Source of the DNA: Candidatus Nomurabacteria bacterium
GTDB taxonomy: Bacteria > Patescibacteriota > Minisyncoccia > Phycocordibacterales > UBA9973
Length of the DNA stretch: 9,011 bases
Direction of reading: 5' to 3'
Assembly: GCA_023267245.1 (NCBI GenBank)
Contig: JAHFNP010000017.1
Coordinates: 1,746 to 10,756 of the forward strand
Position numbers and translations under genes: made by a program. The notes beneath the pieces are model-generated. The model was not told the origin of the DNA, did not search any database, and was given only the letters and a program-made list of their open reading frames with translations. Each line of letters starts with the position of its first letter. Position 1 is the stretch's first letter. Of this stretch, positions 4,976 through 9,011 are shown in pieces.

Positions 4976-7900
4976 ATGACCCAAAAACTTATAGACAATT
5001 GCAAAGAAGCCCATCAGTATTTCATTAAACATGTTTTTAAAAAGCACAGTCCGGAAGTTTTGGTCATAGCTTTAGTTGTTATTTTGTCTGTAATTTATTT
5101 TGCTGTTCGCGCACCGGCAGATTTTTCCGGAGGAACAGGAACTTCTTCTGATCCTTACATCATTTCTACTTGTACGGAACTTCAGGACATGAATAATAAT
5201 CTTTCAGCAAGTTATAAATTATCCAGTGATATAGATTGCTCGGATACGGTTAATTGGAACTCCGGCGCGGGTTTTGCGCCGGTGGGGCAGGTTGGAGGTG
5301 TTTCTTCATTCACTGGAAACCTTGATGGAAACGGAAAAAAGATTACAGGACTTTTCATAAATAACACTCCAGGTGTTTCAAATATAGGACTGTTCGGTTA
5401 TTTTGCAGGAACAGTATCTAATGTTGGGTTAGAAAATATAAATATTACTGGCGGAGATGTTGGGGGTTTGGCTGGAGCTAGTTGCGGAATTATATCCAAA
5501 TCATATGTTACAGGAAGTGTAAGTGGCGGCGGGCATATAGGTGGTTTGGTTGGATATACTTGCGGTGGATCGATCTCTGACTCTTATTCTATTGCAAATG
5601 TAACAAGCACTAATAGTGGCGATCAAGTTGGTGGTTTTGTCGGACGACATGTTGGCGGAACAATTTCGAACTCATATTCCACGGGAAGTGTGAGTGGTAT
5701 TAGCGTAGATACTGGGGGTTTTGTTGGATTTAGTAGTGCATCGATAGTTGGTTCTTTTTGGGATACCGAAACTTCCGGACAATTAACTAGTGCTGGCGGT
5801 ACGGGAAAAACTACAGCAGAAATGAAAACTCAATCTACTTTTACTTCCGCTGGATGGGACTTCACTACGATCTGGAATATAGATGGAGTTACAAATAACG
5901 GTTATCCGTTTTTGCTCAATATAATACTTGCCGGATCAGGAACTCCATCTGATCCTTATATTATTACTAATTGTTCAGGACTTCAAAGTATGGGGGATGA
6001 TTCATCTACTCTGTCAAAAAGTTATAAGCTAGCAAATGATATAGATTGCTCGGCTACTTCAGGTTGGAATTCCGGCGCGGGATTTGCGCCGGTTGGAAAT
6101 ACCTCTACACGATTCACTGGAACTTTTAATGGAAATGGAAAAAAGATTACGGGATTATACATAAACAGACCGGAAGCTGATTATGTTGCATTATTTGGTT
6201 ATACTGAATCAGGATCAACCATAAGTAATGTTGGTGTGCAGAGTGCAGATATCACTGGTGGCGCTAGTTTTACTGGCGGTTTGGTTGGGTATAATAGTGC
6301 AACAATCACCAACTCCTATACCACTGGCAGTATAACTGGTATTGCCGATAGCGGTTATATCGGCGGCTTGGTGGGATATAATAGTTTTGCAACAATCATC
6401 AATTCCTATTCCACCAGCAGTGTGACTGATGGTGTTTATATCGGCGGTTTGGTTGGAGTTAATAATGCTGGAACAATCACAAATTCTTTCTGGGACATTC
6501 AAACTTCCGGACAAGCAAGTGGTTGCTCTGATATTATTGGGAACTGCGCTGGGTTAATAGGTAAAACTACAACAGAAATGAAAACCCAATCTACTTTCAC
6601 TGATGTAAATTGGAACTTTACTGCAGTTTGGGATATTAATGGCTCCACGAATGACGGCTATCCGTTTTTTAGATCCGTCATCCTTCCTTGTATTACTAGT
6701 ATCACTTTTGATAATCCCGCTCTTTTAGCCGACAGCAATCCTACCATCACAATTACTTTCGATGAGCCTGTAGTCGGTTTTGATAATACCGATATCATCA
6801 CTATTGAAAACGGAACACTTTCTGATGTTTCTTCTTCCGATGGCGGCATGACTTGGACTGCAAGTTTTATTCCGACTCCCGGTATCATAGACGCAACAAA
6901 TATTATTACAGTAGACGCTACTGGTGTGACAGATAGTTCTAGCAATGTTGGGGTCGGAACATTAAGTTCTAATAATTACACTATTAACACAATAGCGCCA
7001 AGCGCTCCGAATGCACCGACTGCTTCTGCTGGTCCAGATATTAATTCAACTGAAGAAAATGCAAGCTTTGATGTTGTTGTCGGTCTCGGTTCAAGCGGAT
7101 CGGCAGCAGGGGATACTCTGGAATTACTTCTAGACGGATCTTCATTCAACACTCTTTTAACAGCCCTTCTTTCTGACGATGATATAACTTCCGGAACTGT
7201 TGCATTTAATATTGTACACGGTCAGCTTGGAGAGGTTGGTTTAAAAAATATTACGGCAAAAGTAACAAATGCCGCGGGTAATATAGGCTCTGAAAGTCCC
7301 GCCCTCTCCCTCAATCTTTTAAATGAAGTAATACTCGACTTGGACAACACCGCCGCCGTCATCAACTCCCTGACAGACATAACCATCACAGTTCCAGTTG
7401 AAGTAAACAATGCAACCGTAGATGTCAGTTCTCTGATCACCGGCCTCACCGGCGCCATCCCCAAAATCACAATAAATTCTTCAACCTCCGCTGGTAATGT
7501 AAATGTAGAAATTCCAATAGGCTCTACAGTTACCGGTGATGACGGTTGGACCGGCATCATCCACGCCCCAACAGTGGAATCGATCAGTTCCGTCACAGTC
7601 CCGGGCGGTAATGTCCAAGAAGTCATCGAACTTGGATTCGACGATATCAAATTAACCTTCGACAAAGGTGTTCGCATTAATATATCCGGCCAAGCAAGCA
7701 AGCGCGTCGGCTACTCCCGAAACAATGTCTTCACCGAAATCATTTCAACCTGTGCTGACGACAGCCAAGCCACAGGCGATGGCTTGGCTGCGGAAGGTGA
7801 CTGCAAGATAGATGTCGGCAGCGATCTGATCATCTGGACCAAGCACTTCACTAAGTTCACTACTTATACATCATCGTCCAGCGGCGGCACTAGCGGAGGT

Positions 7901-8455
7901 TACTTGCCCGGTTATGGTCCGAATGCGGTGCCGATTCCGGTTGTGGCTCCGATTCTACCGCTAGCAACGGCTCAAATGGGCGGAAATGAGCCGTTGGTTC
8001 CAATAGTATATTCAGCTCCAAAGCCTGTTTTAAGCCAATATTTATCTCTTGGCTCGAGAGACGAAGATGTCCGAGCCTTGCAGATCTTCTTGAATGGAAA
8101 TGGATTTATCCTGGCCACAACCGGCCCCGGATCACCCGGAAATGAAACAGACTTCTTCGGACCGTTGACTCAATCAGTCCTTTCAAACTACCAAGCAAGC
8201 GTCGGACTTCCCGCCAATGGATTATTTGGACCTTTAACCCGAGCGGCTATTAAAAAACAGCCGGTGTTTATCCCTCCGGTTGCAGTCGAAGTCCAGCCTG
8301 AAATTATACCGCCTGTCACGCCTCCAATCGTAGTCAAAACAGAAACGACAGTTACACCTCTTCCTCCAGCCAAATCATTTTTCTCCAGATACAACTCTTG
8401 CCGCGCTACCGGTTCTGGTTTCTGGTACTGTTTATTCCATTGGTTTCAGTTTTAG
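4976..8455 (+). CDS. Giant surface protein: GLUG-repeat modules, Ig-like domains, PG-binding-like domain
   Basis: A 1159-aa protein with an uncleaved-looking N-terminus: 26 cytoplasmic residues ending in KKH, then one transmembrane helix at about 27-44; cleavage after A46 or A48 is an alternative. Two homologous modules follow (about 52-318 and 319-565). Each opens with a G-T-x-S-D-P-Y-I-I block, carries GLUG repeats (GGLVGYNSATITNSYTTG type; three or four clear units each) and closes with SFWD...TSGQ...EMKTQSTF and a W-N/D-I-x-G ending. GLUG units build beta-helical adhesin-like rods. Ig-like domains lie at about 569-670 and 671-782. Another beta-rich region at about 784-962 ends in IIWTKHFTKFTTY. 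A peptidoglycan-binding-type domain spans about 1016-1097 (LSLGSRDEDVRALQIFLNGN, then FGPLTRAAIKK). A Pro-rich linker and a 26-residue Cys/aromatic tail finish it. Likely role: adhesion or cell-surface contact (inference). Confidence 0.88.
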   Translation: MTQKLIDNCKEAHQYFIKHVFKKHSPEVLVIALVVILSVIYFAVRAPADFSGGTGTSSDPYIISTCTELQDMNNNLSASYKLSSDIDCSDTVNWNSGAGFAPVGQVGGVSSFTGNLDGNGKKITGLFINNTPGVSNIGLFGYFAGTVSNVGLENINITGGDVGGLAGASCGIISKSYVTGSVSGGGHIGGLVGYTCGGSISDSYSIANVTSTNSGDQVGGFVGRHVGGTISNSYSTGSVSGISVDTGGFVGFSSASIVGSFWDTETSGQLTSAGGTGKTTAEMKTQSTFTSAGWDFTTIWNIDGVTNNGYPFLLNIILAGSGTPSDPYIITNCSGLQSMGDDSSTLSKSYKLANDIDCSATSGWNSGAGFAPVGNTSTRFTGTFNGNGKKITGLYINRPEADYVALFGYTESGSTISNVGVQSADITGGASFTGGLVGYNSATITNSYTTGSITGIADSGYIGGLVGYNSFATIINSYSTSSVTDGVYIGGLVGVNNAGTITNSFWDIQTSGQASGCSDIIGNCAGLIGKTTTEMKTQSTFTDVNWNFTAVWDINGSTNDGYPFFRSVILPCITSITFDNPALLADSNPTITITFDEPVVGFDNTDIITIENGTLSDVSSSDGGMTWTASFIPTPGIIDATNIITVDATGVTDSSSNVGVGTLSSNNYTINTIAPSAPNAPTASAGPDINSTEENASFDVVVGLGSSGSAAGDTLELLLDGSSFNTLLTALLSDDDITSGTVAFNIVHGQLGEVGLKNITAKVTNAAGNIGSESPALSLNLLNEVILDLDNTAAVINSLTDITITVPVEVNNATVDVSSLITGLTGAIPKITINSSTSAGNVNVEIPIGSTVTGDDGWTGIIHAPTVESISSVTVPGGNVQEVIELGFDDIKLTFDKGVRINISGQASKRVGYSRNNVFTEIISTCADDSQATGDGLAAEGDCKIDVGSDLIIWTKHFTKFTTYTSSSSGGTSGGYLPGYGPNAVPIPVVAPILPLATAQMGGNEPLVPIVYSAPKPVLSQYLSLGSRDEDVRALQIFLNGNGFILATTGPGSPGNETDFFGPLTQSVLSNYQASVGLPANGLFGPLTRAAIKKQPVFIPPVAVEVQPEIIPPVTPPIVVKTETTVTPLPPAKSFFSRYNSCRATGSGFWYCLFHWFQF
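5262..5282 (+). repeat. GC-rich inverted repeat inside coding sequence, copy 1
   Basis: CCGGCGC and GCGCCGG form a perfect 7-bp GC-only stem around a 7-base loop, within codons for the SGAGFAPV segment of GLUG module 1. It stands out in an AT-rich gene. Confidence 0.6.
6072..6092 (+). repeat. GC-rich inverted repeat inside coding sequence, copy 2
   Basis: Same CCGGCGC / GCGCCGG stem at the equivalent place in GLUG module 2, exactly 810 bases after copy 1. The loop has changed (GGGATTT against GGGTTTT) while both arms are unchanged. Confidence 0.6.
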
Positions 8456-8492
8456 ATTCTAAAATTTACCTGAATAGTAATTCACAGGCAGG

Positions 8493-8522
8493 TTGAGCTT
8501 TATTTTTTTAGAGGAGTATAAT
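8493..8522 (+). promoter_or_regulatory. Promoter of the 74-aa gene, predicted leaderless
   Basis: TTGAGC at 8493-8498, an 18-base spacer, and a perfect TATAAT at 8517-8522, followed by six bases and the ATG at 8529. Transcription would start at or beside the A of the ATG. The purine run GAGGAG at 8511-8516 resembles an SD, but lies upstream of that start and 12 bases from the ATG. It would only serve a longer read-through transcript. Confidence 0.55.
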
Positions 8523-8528
8523 CAAAGC

Positions 8529-8753
8529 ATGAGTAAAAAAAATATAATTATAGTATTAGCGTTTTTAATTTTGGTTTTATTAGCAGGTTATTATTATTAT
8601 TATAAAAATAAGCAAGCCAGCGAGGTTGTTAATCAAACAAATAGTGCAGTTTTGCCGTCGACTTCTACCAACCCCTTAGAAAATAAGCCGAATGTTAATC
8701 CGGTCGACCAAACCAATCCATTTAAAAATATTAAAACTAATCCTTTCCAATAA
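8529..8753 (+). CDS. Small single-pass membrane protein (74 aa) with Asn-Pro-Phe tail motifs
   Basis: The ATG at 8529 is chosen over an in-frame TTG 36 bases upstream, because the stretch before it has no hydrophobic or conserved character and holds the promoter itself. MSKKN is followed by one strong transmembrane helix (IIIVLAFLILVLLAG, residues 6-20), five consecutive tyrosines (21-25), and a soluble Asn/Pro/Thr-rich tail of about 48 residues. The tail carries NPLENKPNVNP and two NPF motifs (TNPFKNIKTNPFQ at the very end). By the positive-inside rule the Lys-rich N-terminus stays in the cytoplasm and the tail faces outward. It could be a membrane anchor or an accessory for the secreted protein that follows two bases later. 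I recognise no named family and assign no function. Confidence 0.75.
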   Translation: MSKKNIIIVLAFLILVLLAGYYYYYKNKQASEVVNQTNSAVLPSTSTNPLENKPNVNPVDQTNPFKNIKTNPFQ

Positions 8754-8755
8754 AT

Positions 8756-9011
8756 ATGAAAAAATATTTAAGTTTTTCAGTCTTAGTTTCAATCGCGTTT
8801 TTCTCAGTCATTTTGGTTCACAGCGCCAGAGCTCAGAGCAGCGACTCTTCTGACGCGCTTTCTAAACTGACTTATCCGATTGCCGAATTGGGCAATTGCA
8901 GAGATAAAGCCGCCTGCAAGACTTATTGCGACGACTCCAGCAATACAAACGCCTGCATTGATTTCGCCGATAAGAAAAATCTTTTCTCAAAAGACGAGGT
9001 TGCTACAGCCA
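8756..9011 (+). CDS. Secreted Cys-patterned protein, N-terminal part (3' end outside window)
   Basis: The frame is open from ATG at 8756 to the window edge (85 complete codons). Residues 1-26 are a clear signal peptide: MKKY, a hydrophobic core SVLVSIAFFSVILV, and the cleavage motif ARA before Q27. The mature start is Ser/Asp-rich, followed by LTYPIAELGNC and a four-cysteine pattern C48-x5-C54-x3-C58-x8-C67, then IDFADKKNLFSKDEV. The even cysteine count and export suggest disulfides. I associate this ELGNC...C..YC...C.DFA unit with repeated domains in Patescibacteria secreted proteins, from memory and without a search. More repeats would be expected past the window. Only two bases separate it from the preceding stop and there is no SD, so it is probably translated by coupling or from the same mRNA. 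Function unknown. Confidence 0.75.
   Translation, partial: MKKYLSFSVLVSIAFFSVILVHSARAQSSDSSDALSKLTYPIAELGNCRDKAACKTYCDDSSNTNACIDFADKKNLFSKDEVATA

Larger units (their letters stand above)
5232..6600 (+). repeat. Intragenic duplication of a GLUG module (about 0.8 kb unit)
   Basis: Near-identical stretches recur in frame within the large gene. ATAGATTGCTCGG at 5231-5243 reappears at 6041-6053, an offset of 810 bases. The block around GAAATGAAAAC at 5819-5829 reappears at 6575-6585, an offset of 756 bases. Offsets shrink because the second copy has fewer or shorter internal repeats. Divergence at synonymous sites indicates an old duplication rather than an assembly error. Confidence 0.8.

Noticed and set aside
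5400..6500. Tandem-repeat array or microsatellite in DNA
   Set aside because: The periodicity is at protein level (GLUG units of about 25-30 residues) with diverged DNA, so it is a protein repeat rather than a DNA satellite.
7222..7701. A 159-codon minus-strand frame opposite the large surface-protein gene
   Set aside because: The plus-strand frame is clearly coding, with domain structure. The opposite frame is low-complexity Val/Thr/Pro/Ser, the mirror of its codons, with no motif or start signal.
8493..8495. TTG as the start of the small membrane protein
   Set aside because: This TTG is the probable -35 hexamer of the gene's own promoter. The ATG at 8529 directly precedes a typical membrane-helix N-terminus.
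8468..8509. Terminator after the large gene (ACCTG ... CAGGT followed by a T-rich stretch)
   Set aside because: The stem is only five base pairs with a 16-base loop, too weak to call. Read-through into the 74-aa gene remains possible.
8588..8603. TTA/TAT trinucleotide run as a phase-variable microsatellite
   Set aside because: Only about five units of a trinucleotide. Length change would keep the frame and only alter the number of tyrosines.
1..9011. tRNA, rRNA or known riboswitch genes
   Set aside because: By eye on both strands I saw no cloverleaf with a CCA-ready end, no rRNA-like conserved block and no recognisable riboswitch core. A covariance-model scan was not possible here.

Overview
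The window looks like a piece of a Candidate Phyla Radiation (Patescibacteria, probably Parcubacteria-type) genome. This is an inference from gene content: a soluble VirD4/TraG-like ATPase with a proline-rich tail, a lamin-tail-domain (LTD) surface protein, a very large GLUG-repeat protein ending in a peptidoglycan-binding-like domain with a Gly/Pro-Gly-Asn-Glu-Thr insertion, and a small secreted Cys-patterned protein. Base composition is AT-rich, genes are tightly packed and no gene is a recognisable housekeeping marker, so the phylum assignment is moderately confident only.

Layout. 1-230: end of a LysM protein. 269-3245: two plus-strand genes one base apart, a T4SS coupling-protein-like ATPase and a membrane-anchored LTD/PKD surface protein. 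3250-3959: a compact unit made of a 21-nt hairpin, a minus-strand HUH/Y1 transposase of the RAYT (REP-associated tyrosine transposase) type, and a second identical hairpin. 3965-4875: a self-contained unit with a textbook sigma70-type promoter, a strong Shine-Dalgarno, a 249-aa cytoplasmic protein of unknown function and a strong intrinsic terminator. 4894-4914: a third copy of the hairpin without a transposase, in which the outermost base pair has changed from T-A to C-G. 4976-8455: a 1159-aa surface protein. 8529-9011: a small single-pass membrane protein followed two bases later by a secreted Cys-patterned protein that runs off the window.

How the parts fit. Most genes here point to the cell surface: LysM, LTD/PKD, GLUG/Ig/PG-binding, a small anchored protein and a secreted Cys-rich protein. 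The ATPase could power DNA or protein transfer or membrane-associated translocation, but no other secretion gene is visible. The most distinctive element is the transposase with its hairpins: two copies bracket the gene, one of them lies between two divergent promoters, and a solo copy lies nearby with a compensatory base-pair change. A second theme is start-site architecture. Two genes (RAYT and the 74-aa membrane protein) have TATAAT followed by exactly six bases and then ATG, which predicts leaderless mRNAs, while the 249-aa gene has a long leader and a perfect SD.
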